DNA of 9,738 bases from assembly GCA_041687495.1 (NCBI GenBank), contig JAWLBR010000101.1, positions 1 through 9,738 of the forward strand, in the 5' to 3' direction. The position numbers and the translations under genes were made by a program. The stretch is from JAWLBR01 sp041687495. GTDB lineage: Bacteria; Bacillota; Limnochordia; DTU087; JAAYGB01. Below the pieces are notes generated by a model. It had not been told where the DNA came from, ran no database searches, and worked only from the letters and a program-made list of their open reading frames with translations. Position 1 is the first letter of the stretch, and each line of letters begins with the position of its first letter. Positions 1 through 6,939 of this stretch are shown in pieces.

Positions 1-88
1 CTACCAGCTGGCTAATATCCCGCCGCTCCTGCTCTCCGTAAATCTTCGCAAATGAGTCCTGTGCCAAAACATAAAGACCTTGAATCAC
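1..88 (-). CDS. Probable hydroxyacid dehydrogenase, N-terminal fragment (runs off the window)
   Basis: Only the first 29 codons are present and the frame is open to the window edge. It begins at a GTG (86-88) preceded at 7 nt by AGGAGGG (96-102), which directly abuts the TAA stop of the upstream flavoprotein gene, so the two genes are tightly coupled (14 bp gap). The translation starts MIQGLYVLAQ and continues with an FAKIYG..ERRDISQLV pattern. From memory, this resembles the start of D-isomer-specific 2-hydroxyacid dehydrogenases of Paenibacillus and other Bacillota, where a short beta strand is followed by a helix carrying a YG.eERR.I motif. These enzymes are cytoplasmic NAD(P)-dependent oxidoreductases that interconvert 2-hydroxy and 2-keto acids. 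The Rossmann nucleotide site and the catalytic Arg/Glu/His lie outside the window, so the family call is an inference. That a protein starts here is well supported by the ribosome binding site and operon position. Confidence 0.6.
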   Translation of the reverse strand, partial: MIQGLYVLAQDSFAKIYGEQERRDISQLV

Positions 89-102
89 TCCTGCACCCTC
101 CT

Positions 103-2103
103 TTACTTAACTGCGCCAACAACCTGACCCCGCCTAAACTGGTTCCACACTGACTCGAACCAACCGTCGTCCTGTGGAATTGGGCGGGCGTCCACCCAAC
201 TGCACCGACAGCCGCTCCAGGTAAAGAACACTTCCTGCACCATACGGTCCAGCTTCCCTGCATCCAAGCTGCAGCGGAACGACTCGGGTAAGGTGGGTTG
301 GGGCAGCTCCCCGCTGGGATCTTGCACAAGATATGAACCGCGACTTCCGCCTCCAGCTTCAATGTAGTTGGCGATGGCCGTCAAGTAGACGTACTGAGTA
401 ATCAGCAGATCCCTGAGGTGGTGTACACTAGGCAGCTGTGAAATCTGCGAAATGGCAATCCTAGCCTCCAGAGACTTTACACAGTGTTCGGCCCACTTCG
501 CCCCCTCTTTCGCTCCCGAAAGCGACCGGATATGTCCCCCAACTCTGGTCGTGAGCTGCTGCAGCTGGCCTAAGACGTCTTCAGGCGATACACCGGATAC
601 CTTTGGCCGCAGCACTTCCCGCTCAACTCCCAGCGCCTCCCCGATCTGGTCCCGCGTCATCTCCACAACGCTCCGAACCGGGAGGGGATCTCGCTGGCAG
701 CAAGCAGCGATGTACTGAGCTGCCCGAGTACTCCCGACTTGGCCTGAGTTCAGCGCACTGCCTCCTGGTCTGTAAACGCCATGGCTGCCGTTCACCTCGC
801 CTACCGGGAAAAAGTGACCCAGGTTGCTTTCCCACCAGATGTTGGCCCCTAGCCCCCCATTGTTGTGCTGGGCACACACCGCAACTTCCAGATAGTCGGA
901 TGCCAAATCTATGCCATGGTCTCGATACAGCTCGATGGCCGGCTGATTCATGTGAGCCAGCCGATCTATCGGACGGCCAAAAAGCGCGCCAGATCGCTTC
1001 AGGTACTGACATCCCTCTGGCCCCAGCAAATCAAAACCTAGTTTCCCGTGACGACTAGCCCAATTGGAGTTATGCGTGTAGTCCAAAAATACCCTACGAC
1101 CCCGAAGTACTGTTTCATTGTAGACCAAAAGGTCAATGAGTGATGATCCTTGGTTAGCCACCTTTCTCGGATCAAAAGGCCATTGGTAGCCTTTGAGAAA
1201 AATGGCGTCTAGCATCTGGCCAGGGGAGGCGAAGTATTCGGTCAGAAACTCTCGTTCATCTCCGCCCTCGGCATCTGTGGACACATATCTTGGCAGCACC
1301 TGCTGATACGTTCCCGATAGATTCCAGCGAAACTTGATGGACGCTATTCCATACTGAGACTCTGTCAAATTGCAGCCTTTCGCCCCAGCCTCCAGGGCTA
1401 GACCAGTGGCACCAACCTGGCTTTCCGGATATACTGAAGCTGCGTACAGCCCGGCAGGTCCGCCAGTGGCGTACACCACATTAGTGCAATTAAAGAGCGC
1501 GTACCGCTGTGCCGGATCCTCTAGCCGCTCAAGATTCAACGCCAGTAATCCTACACAAAAACGCTGCTGTGGATCAGTCAAAACCTTGATCACCTGATAC
1601 CCGGCGTAAATGGGGATGTTTTTGGCTTGCACCTGCTCCAACAGACGCTCGGTCATAAACTTGGAAGTCAGAGGCCCAGCCGAGGTAGCTCTCTGTCTCG
1701 GATCGTGATCGGTCTTGTATCCCACATACTGCCCATAGGTATCATGGGGAAACGGAACCCCGATATCTACCAGATGGTAAAAGCACTGTGCCGATAGCGC
1801 CGCTTCCACCAAAGCAATGTCGCCGTGCATCGCCCCTCCGCCAGCTAAGGTCTCAGCCATCTGTCTGACTGAATCCTGACCTCCACCAGCCAGCGTCAGT
1901 TTGTAATACGTCTGTTTGTCTGAACCGGTATTGCGTGAGGTACCCTTAGTGACGCCTTCGGTGACGATGGCAATATCCCTTTGGCCCAAAGCATGCAGCC
2001 GATCTGCTGCATTCAGCCCCGCTGCACCCGATCCAACAATCGCCGTGTTTAAGGTGTATACCGTCAAAGGTATGCCACCCAGCTCCACCCGCTCTATCTG
2101 CAT
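103..2103 (-). CDS. FAD-binding protein, fumarate reductase/succinate dehydrogenase flavoprotein-like
   Basis: The 666-residue protein has an N-terminal dinucleotide-binding beta-alpha-beta unit, with strand AIVGSGAAGL at 21-30 and the GxGxxG at 24-29. A GTSRNTGSDK segment follows at 54-63 and a YATGGPAG turn at 211-218. A second FAD-contacting region at 411-465 contains HNNGG, FFPVGEVNGSHGVYRPGGSALN and a following helix. This matches the HxxGG...GE..HG..R.gG layout of the FRD/SDH flavoprotein superfamily. The C-terminal third is a helical domain with GGGSRGSY near 584-591 and an unusual GCRCSW near 631-636. The covalent-FAD histidine motif of SdhA/FrdA is absent, so FAD is probably non-covalent and the substrate is unlikely to be succinate. 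No signal peptide or membrane segment is visible, so it is probably cytoplasmic. The start is the ATG at 2101-2103, with AAGGGAGA 7 nt upstream (2111-2118). An upstream in-frame ATG at 2151 lacks such a site. The gene lies between a PF12831 oxidoreductase and a hydroxyacid dehydrogenase, which suggests oxidation or reduction of a sugar-derived compound. The exact reaction is unknown. Confidence 0.9.
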   Translation of the reverse strand: MQIERVELGGIPLTVYTLNTAIVGSGAAGLNAADRLHALGQRDIAIVTEGVTKGTSRNTGSDKQTYYKLTLAGGGQDSVRQMAETLAGGGAMHGDIALVEAALSAQCFYHLVDIGVPFPHDTYGQYVGYKTDHDPRQRATSAGPLTSKFMTERLLEQVQAKNIPIYAGYQVIKVLTDPQQRFCVGLLALNLERLEDPAQRYALFNCTNVVYATGGPAGLYAASVYPESQVGATGLALEAGAKGCNLTESQYGIASIKFRWNLSGTYQQVLPRYVSTDAEGGDEREFLTEYFASPGQMLDAIFLKGYQWPFDPRKVANQGSSLIDLLVYNETVLRGRRVFLDYTHNSNWASRHGKLGFDLLGPEGCQYLKRSGALFGRPIDRLAHMNQPAIELYRDHGIDLASDYLEVAVCAQHNNGGLGANIWWESNLGHFFPVGEVNGSHGVYRPGGSALNSGQVGSTRAAQYIAACCQRDPLPVRSVVEMTRDQIGEALGVEREVLRPKVSGVSPEDVLGQLQQLTTRVGGHIRSLSGAKEGAKWAEHCVKSLEARIAISQISQLPSVHHLRDLLITQYVYLTAIANYIEAGGGSRGSYLVQDPSGELPQPTLPESFRCSLDAGKLDRMVQEVFFTWSGCRCSWVDARPIPQDDGWFESVWNQFRRGQVVGAVK

Positions 2104-2110
2104 TAGCCGC

Positions 2111-2118
2111 TCTCCCTT
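2111..2118 (-). promoter_or_regulatory. Ribosome binding site that fixes the start of the 666-aa flavoprotein
   Basis: On the minus strand AAGGGAGA stands 7 nt before the ATG at 2101-2103. This supports that ATG over the in-frame ATG 16 codons upstream (2149-2151), which has no purine-rich site before it and would add an unconserved-looking MQMGSRPRV leader. Confidence 0.7.
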
Positions 2119-2209
2119 CGGGAGGACCCGCGGTCGGGATCCCATCTGCATATATGGCCAAACTTATCCAAGTCTTCGACGTCTGCCAGCCTGACCCTTG
2201 TCAGATCAG

Positions 2210-2247
2210 GAAGCAGGGGCTACCCCCAAGACAGCAGTCCCTGCTTC
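2210..2247 (-). repeat. Intergenic inverted repeat (RNA hairpin) between the two flavoprotein genes
   Basis: On the minus strand GAAGCAGGG (2239-2247) pairs perfectly with CCCTGCTTC (2210-2218) across a 20-nt loop. It begins 16 bp after the stop codon of the PF12831 gene and lies in the 160-bp gap before the next gene. No run of T follows, so it is not a canonical intrinsic terminator. A second small hairpin, CTGAC-AAGG-GTCAG, lies just downstream (2191-2204). These may stabilise the upstream transcript end or mark a processing site. Confidence 0.45.
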
Positions 2248-2263
2248 GCATCCTGTGTAGTTT

Positions 2264-3616
2264 TTAGTGCAGGTCCAGATAGGCACTCTGTTCCAGCAAG
2301 CGTTCTTGTAGTTCAGCGACATCCACATCCCGAGCCGCGGTAGCGGCCTTCGCAGCGATGGCAGCAGCGGTGCCTCCTGCGTGTCCGATGGCCCCGACCG
2401 TGGGGGTGGTCCGGATCCCAGCCTGCGCCTCAAATGTAGCAGAGATGCAGCGTCCGACAGTGATCAGATTGTCGACCTTGGCGTTAACCAAGCAGCGATA
2501 TGGAATGCCGTATTTTTGCCCCCACTGTAGGTGCATATGGCTGGTCCCCGTACCGTCTGGACAATGAATGTCCACGGGATACCCAGCATGCGCGATGACA
2601 TCGGGGAACCAGCGACTGGACAGCAGATCTTGGGCAGTCAGAGTGTATAACCCTTCGATCTGCCGTGAGCCCCGTACCCCAACAAAGGGACCTGAGTATA
2701 CCGTTTCGGCCTCCTCAAATCCGGGCACCTTTGCCATGAGAAACCGCTCTAGTTCCCTAGCCTGCCGCCTCCCCTCGATCTCAGCCTCTGTCAAAGACCA
2801 AGGGTCGACGCTGTCCTTTCCTAGAATTCTAGTGGTGTTGATGATCACCTCACCCGGTGAATTGGTCTCAAAAAACAGAATATCTTCCCGCTGAAAACTG
2901 ATGTCTCCCCGAGCCTGGCCGTCTTGCAGCGTCAAGACGAATCCACCGATGGAAAGCCGAGGAGCCCGATCGATGATGGTTGCATTTCCCTTTAGCCGGG
3001 GAAACTCAGCTAAGTTACCCCGTATATACTCTTTCACCGCAGCGATGTCGACGCCACGCATTTTTAGGTTCATCGTCAGCGGCTGGGATGCACCGTCAGA
3101 CTCCCGACCTTTTGTATACCCCACTCCAGCGAAGACAGAGAGATCCGCATCCCCGGTGGCATCGACAAAGACCTTTCCCTGCAGACTGCTCAAGCCGGAC
3201 TTGTTGCAGACCTGGATTCGCTCAATGCGGCCAGCGCTGCAATCGGCTCCCGCCAGCATTGTGTGGTACAGGAGTTCGCCCCCGGCCTCAAGGAGCATTA
3301 ACTCCAGCTCTTGCTTCATCCCCTCCGCATCAAAAGGGGTCACCGTGTATGTGTACCCAGTCGTATCCACGATATGTCCGGGAGACTTCCCTTTGGCCAC
3401 CAAGCGGTCAACCAGCTCTCCGGTTAGGCCCCGGACAACTTGCTCATCTCCGGCGTGGAATGTCATCATCGGTCCGACCCCAGCTGCGGTCAGCATCCCT
3501 CCCAGAAATCCGTACTGCTCCACGAGCAAAGTCCGTGCGCCGCTGCGGGCAGCGGCGATGGCGGCCATCGAACCGGAGATACCGCCTCCGACGACCACGA
3601 CGTCATAATCACCCAT
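2264..3616 (-). CDS. FAD-dependent oxidoreductase (FAD_oxidored, PF12831 type)
   Basis: The 450-residue protein starts with a textbook FAD Rossmann motif: strand DVVVVGGGISG at 5-15, and an acidic residue ending the second strand at E33 in LLVEQYGFLGG. A conserved FVDATGDADL segment lies at 150-159, GVRGSRQIEG at 313-322, and a C-terminal FAD-closing region at 385-416 with ITVGRCISATFEAQAGIR followed by a Gly/Ala-rich helix. This layout matches the FAD_oxidored family, whose members often sit in polysaccharide-utilisation loci and are mostly uncharacterised. The start is the ATG at 3614-3616, with GGGGAGGAG (3626-3634) 9 nt upstream. A TTG at 3662-3664 in the same frame falls in the loop of a terminator hairpin and is not credible. 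It is cytoplasmic by the absence of signal or TM segments. It follows the GH38 gene after 85 bp that include an intrinsic terminator, so its expression is probably attenuated or separately driven. The substrate is unknown. A sugar or sugar-acid is inferred from context only. Confidence 0.9.
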   Translation of the reverse strand: MGDYDVVVVGGGISGSMAAIAAARSGARTLLVEQYGFLGGMLTAAGVGPMMTFHAGDEQVVRGLTGELVDRLVAKGKSPGHIVDTTGYTYTVTPFDAEGMKQELELMLLEAGGELLYHTMLAGADCSAGRIERIQVCNKSGLSSLQGKVFVDATGDADLSVFAGVGYTKGRESDGASQPLTMNLKMRGVDIAAVKEYIRGNLAEFPRLKGNATIIDRAPRLSIGGFVLTLQDGQARGDISFQREDILFFETNSPGEVIINTTRILGKDSVDPWSLTEAEIEGRRQARELERFLMAKVPGFEEAETVYSGPFVGVRGSRQIEGLYTLTAQDLLSSRWFPDVIAHAGYPVDIHCPDGTGTSHMHLQWGQKYGIPYRCLVNAKVDNLITVGRCISATFEAQAGIRTTPTVGAIGHAGGTAAAIAAKAATAARDVDVAELQERLLEQSAYLDLH

Positions 3617-3625
3617 CTGGACAAT

Positions 3626-3634
3626 CTCCTCCCC
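3626..3634 (-). promoter_or_regulatory. Strong ribosome binding site for the PF12831 oxidoreductase
   Basis: GGGGAGGAG on the minus strand lies 9 nt before the ATG at 3614-3616. It decides this start over the upstream TTG. It begins only four bases past the end of the terminator hairpin's T-rich tail. Confidence 0.75.
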
Positions 3635-3637
3635 ATC

Positions 3638-3675
3638 TAGAAAAGCACCCTCTGCCTGGATCAACAGAGGGTGCT
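3638..3675 (-). terminator. Intrinsic terminator/attenuator after the GH38 gene
   Basis: On the minus strand AGCACCCTCTG (3665-3675) pairs without mismatch with CAGAGGGTGCT (3644-3654) across a 10-nt loop, and is followed by TTTCT (TTTTCT counting the last stem base). It starts 26 nt after the TAG of the mannosidase gene and ends immediately before the ribosome binding site of the next co-directional gene. The stem is strong and the T-run short, which would allow partial read-through. Confidence 0.8.
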
Positions 3676-3701
3676 GGTCATGTGCTTCTTAGCCTATCCG
3701 A

Positions 3702-6700
3702 CTAGTCTGCTAACTCAACGAGGAAAGTCTTGATCTCGTAGGGCTTAAGTTTGAATTGGTTAGTGACACCGGTTGTCTTGTCGCCAGTGGGCTCCTCCAG
3801 CAAATTGCACTCCTGCCAAGAGGCAATTGGCAGCGAACTTGACAGAGTCACTGCACCCCGACGACCGGTAAACTCATGAACCCGAACCACGATCTTATCC
3901 TCGTCCTCTGCCCTCTTCACTGCATCGATCATGACGTTTTCAGCATCAGCGGCAAACATCGAGAACTGCTTCTGAGCGGCTGCACCGGCCACTGCATAGA
4001 GGGGATTATTCAAGTCCCAGGCCTCGCTTACTGTGTTACCCTCGACCCAGCGACCGAAATGGGGCAGCAAAGCATAAGTAAAGACATGCTCTCCCTGGTC
4101 TGCAGCATAGTCCGGATGGGTAGCAGACTTAACTAAGGATAACCGCATGCGGTTGTCCTTGATGTCGTAGCCGTACTTGCAGTCATTGAGCAGACTGACT
4201 CCATAGCCTTCCTCAGATAGATCTGCCCACTGATGTCCCACAGACTCGAAGCGAGCCATATCCCAACTGGTGTTCCAGTGGGTTGAGCGCTTCACGTTAC
4301 CAAACTGAATGTCATACGTGGCCTCAGTAGATCGCACATCCACAGGGAATGCCACCTTCAGTAGCTGATGCTGCTCATGCCAGTCAACTTTGGTCCTAAA
4401 GTCGATCCTGCGGCTATCTGAGTACACCACCAAATCTTGCGTGATGATGGAGTCCATATACTGCCAACTGAAACGCACGACTGCTTGCAGTGCATTAGCC
4501 TCAACCAGCTCTACCGACTGCAGATCTGTAACTTCCCGCATCTTCTGCTGGTAATAGATATCGATATCCCACGCATCATGCCGCATTGGCTTATCCTCAA
4601 ATACCTGGAGAACGTTGCCTCGGGCACCTTCTGCTAGCACTTCTCTATCAGCGCTACGGTCGTAGACTCGGGTGAATTGCCCCTGCCCGTTCCATTTCAG
4701 CTCATAGTACGGAGTCACAAGACCATTCTCCCCGTAGGTAAATGGTGCTGCCGCCTTCGCCTCCACCGGCTCGGTAGCGAAGTAAATTGATGCAAAGCCC
4801 ATAGCCGGTAGGTTCTCCGCCTTGACCAGCCAAGTGCCGTTGCGCAGCTCCGCAGTGAGCTCTTTGCCCTCTGCATCGAACCAGCGTCCTTGCTCGCTCC
4901 CTGCATTGGCGGGAACTTCCACTAGACTAGTTCGCTGCCAAGGCGCTGAGTTAAACACAGTGTACGCCCCCTCGTTCTGTGCAGAGGCAACTGCCCCCGT
5001 GGCTGCATCCTTGTGACCTTGGGCCAACTCTTCGGCTCGAGCGTACTCGACCTTGCTGTCTTCATAAACCTCGCGGATAGAAGAACCGGGAATGATGTCA
5101 TGGAACTGATGGCGCAGGATTGTCTTCCAGCCAGACAGTAGATCTTGGTGCGGGTAAGTGTTCCATCCGGCGCCCAAGGCACTGCGCAAAACTGATAACC
5201 ACTCAGTTTCCCTGTACAGAAGCTCCAGTTTGCGGTTCATCCGTTTATTGTATGCCTGACTGGTGTACGTACCCCGATGGTACTCCAGGTACAACTCCCC
5301 ATCCCACGTATGGACGTACTGATCTGTTTCCTGCACTGTCTTGTGCAGCTTGGCAAAATACTCATCGGCTCGGCCTGTGGTCACCTTCGGCACACCGGGC
5401 ATCTTGTCTAAACGACGACGCAACTCCAGCATTTCTCTGTTTACACCGCCGCCGCCATCACCAAATCCATAGGACAGGAGCAGTTCGTCGTTGACCGTCT
5501 TGTCCCGGTAGGCATCCCAAATACCTAAGACAGCCTGGGGCGTAATCACACCGTTGTAGGTATAGAACCAACTGTCATTGGAGGTAGGAGTCGTAATGAA
5601 GTGGGTCAGCACCTCTGTCCCATCCATACCCCGCCACTGAAACGTGTCATGAGGCATCCGGTTGTATTGGTTCCAGCTGATCTTGGTAGTCATGAAAGTG
5701 TCAATGCCCGACTTCTTCAGAATCTGAGGCAGCGCCCAGCTGTAACCAAAGACGTCAGGTAGCCACAGATACTTACAGCTGACACCGAACTCGTCCCGGA
5801 GAAATCTCGTTCCCACCAGCAGCTGTCTTACCAGCGACTCGCCGGAGGTGATGTTACAATCGGCCTCAAGCCACATACCGCCTTCGGCTTCCCAACGGCC
5901 TTCTTTGACGCGAGCCTTAATCTGCTCGTAGATCTCGGGGTAATCGTTCTTAATGTACTCATACAGCTGAGGCTGGGTTTGCAGAAATACGTAGTCAGGG
6001 TACAGCTCCATCAGCCGCAGTACCGTTGAAAACGAGCGAGCACTCTTCTCCCGAGTGTGCTTAAGCCGCCACAGCCAAGCGACGTCGATATGGGTATGAC
6101 CGATGCAGCGAACGGTCACCGGGTGTCGCTTCTCAATACCGGCGATCTCACTGTTGAGCGAACTTCGAGTCTCGGCAATGGAACTGTAAAACCCTTCGGA
6201 CCCGGGTTTGGACCAATCGACTAACTTATAGGCCCGATCCAGGGCCGCTAGCAGCAGTCCGTGCTCAGGAAGCTTCTCATCCAGCTGTTTCACTGTCTCC
6301 AAAGCTGCCCAAGAGGTAAACACCAAGTCGTCGGCGGGCTCATCAAGCCAGCAAACCTGAGCTAACTGCAGCTTGATTTCTTGCTCTCGAGGCTTACCAC
6401 CACCCTCAAGCCCCGACCAGAGGCGGAAACGAAACTGAACAGTGGTACCGGCCAGATCAGATGGCAAAAAGACCTCTTGGTGATTCGAGTCCACGCCTTG
6501 GTACGGCTTGCCGTTCACAAACAACAAAGACTCAAAACCCGAGTTGTTGCCTCCGCCCGTGCGGCCAAAATCGAAACGGCCCAGGATCTTACGGCCCTTC
6601 CATTCCGCTGGAATCTTTACATCAGCGGCTAACCATATGTACAGGTCGCGACCAGTCCACCGGTCGCCCAGCGAAATTGTCTGCCACTCCCCCGTGGTTG

Positions 6701-6830
6701 GCGGATACAATCCGACCTCTCCGCTTTGGTCAATCTGGTACTGAAACGACTTCAGTGTAATCGCGTCTCGATACCGATACTCCGAGAGTTCTCGGACTCT
6801 AGCCCCTAACTTCTCCTTTGTAAAAAACAA
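3702..6830 (-). CDS. Alpha-mannosidase, glycoside hydrolase family 38
   Basis: The 1042-residue protein is a full-length GH38 enzyme, a zinc-dependent retaining hydrolase that removes alpha-mannosyl residues. An N-terminal beta domain (about 1-200) precedes the catalytic domain. In the latter, RCIGHTHIDVAWLWR (241-255) supplies the zinc ligands equivalent to His/Asp of the HxD motif (H247, D249). WLPDVFGYS (356-364) carries the predicted nucleophile D359, and RHQFHDIIPGSS (573-584) carries the third zinc ligand H577. A glycine-rich YGFGDGGGG loop lies at 454-462. The remainder (about 600-1042) forms the beta-sandwich mannosidase domains. There is no signal peptide, so it is cytoplasmic and presumably acts on imported oligosaccharides or glycosides. 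The start is TTG (6828-6830), with AAGGGGG (6838-6844) 7 nt upstream. The first in-frame ATG codes residue 274, inside the catalytic domain. A terminator follows, then two flavoprotein genes. The exact linkage specificity cannot be read. Confidence 0.96.
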   Translation of the reverse strand: MFFTKEKLGARVRELSEYRYRDAITLKSFQYQIDQSGEVGLYPPTTGEWQTISLGDRWTGRDLYIWLAADVKIPAEWKGRKILGRFDFGRTGGGNNSGFESLLFVNGKPYQGVDSNHQEVFLPSDLAGTTVQFRFRLWSGLEGGGKPREQEIKLQLAQVCWLDEPADDLVFTSWAALETVKQLDEKLPEHGLLLAALDRAYKLVDWSKPGSEGFYSSIAETRSSLNSEIAGIEKRHPVTVRCIGHTHIDVAWLWRLKHTREKSARSFSTVLRLMELYPDYVFLQTQPQLYEYIKNDYPEIYEQIKARVKEGRWEAEGGMWLEADCNITSGESLVRQLLVGTRFLRDEFGVSCKYLWLPDVFGYSWALPQILKKSGIDTFMTTKISWNQYNRMPHDTFQWRGMDGTEVLTHFITTPTSNDSWFYTYNGVITPQAVLGIWDAYRDKTVNDELLLSYGFGDGGGGVNREMLELRRRLDKMPGVPKVTTGRADEYFAKLHKTVQETDQYVHTWDGELYLEYHRGTYTSQAYNKRMNRKLELLYRETEWLSVLRSALGAGWNTYPHQDLLSGWKTILRHQFHDIIPGSSIREVYEDSKVEYARAEELAQGHKDAATGAVASAQNEGAYTVFNSAPWQRTSLVEVPANAGSEQGRWFDAEGKELTAELRNGTWLVKAENLPAMGFASIYFATEPVEAKAAAPFTYGENGLVTPYYELKWNGQGQFTRVYDRSADREVLAEGARGNVLQVFEDKPMRHDAWDIDIYYQQKMREVTDLQSVELVEANALQAVVRFSWQYMDSIITQDLVVYSDSRRIDFRTKVDWHEQHQLLKVAFPVDVRSTEATYDIQFGNVKRSTHWNTSWDMARFESVGHQWADLSEEGYGVSLLNDCKYGYDIKDNRMRLSLVKSATHPDYAADQGEHVFTYALLPHFGRWVEGNTVSEAWDLNNPLYAVAGAAAQKQFSMFAADAENVMIDAVKRAEDEDKIVVRVHEFTGRRGAVTLSSSLPIASWQECNLLEEPTGDKTTGVTNQFKLKPYEIKTFLVELAD

Positions 6831-6837
6831 CTTGCTA

Positions 6838-6844
6838 CCCCCTT
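6838..6844 (-). promoter_or_regulatory. Ribosome binding site supporting the TTG start of the mannosidase
   Basis: AAGGGGG on the minus strand stands 7 nt before the TTG at 6828-6830. No in-frame ATG or GTG gives the complete N-terminal domain, so this site fixes a rare TTG start. Confidence 0.65.
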
Positions 6845-6883
6845 GCTCTTAGTCTAGCTCAAGGCTATCTTATCCTGTTTCAT

Positions 6884-6905
6884 TTGGCTCAAAGCAGCTT
6901 GCCAA
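6884..6905. repeat. Imperfect palindrome TTGGC-N12-GCCAA upstream of the mannosidase
   Basis: The 22-bp element has perfect 5-bp outer arms, and an inner AAG/CTT can extend the pairing with a 3-nt bulge. It lies in the 109-bp gap between ung and the mannosidase, about 54 bp before the mannosidase TTG. It could be an operator for a sugar-responsive repressor or a transcript hairpin. There is no T-run, so it is not a terminator. Such short arms can occur by chance. Confidence 0.25.
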
Positions 6906-6939
6906 CAACGCAACGCCAGAAGCTGCCCAGAACAACCCC

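Noticed and set aside
12..362. Minus-strand frame overlapping the end of the flavoprotein gene
   Set aside because: It is out of frame with both the flavoprotein and the downstream hydroxyacid dehydrogenase, and its composition is not protein-like.
452..1058. Plus-strand open frames opposite the 666-aa flavoprotein
   Set aside because: The minus-strand gene has recognisable motifs throughout this region. The plus-strand translations are low-complexity shadows.
3617..3664. 16-residue N-terminal extension of the PF12831 protein from a TTG at 3662-3664
   Set aside because: The TTG lies in the loop of the terminator hairpin, has no ribosome binding site, and would add residues before a Rossmann strand that normally lies at the very N-terminus.
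2901..3705. Two long plus-strand open frames (about 235-241 codons) opposite the PF12831 gene
   Set aside because: They lie antisense to a gene with clear FAD motifs, are Ser/Pro/Arg-rich as expected from reading GC-rich coding DNA in other frames, and resemble no known family.
3691..3718. Sigma-A-like promoter TTGAGT-N16-TAGGCT on the minus strand for the PF12831 gene
   Set aside because: Only four of six and three of six bases match consensus, with suboptimal spacing. It overlaps the mannosidase 3' end. It is mentioned in a finding but not strong enough to annotate.
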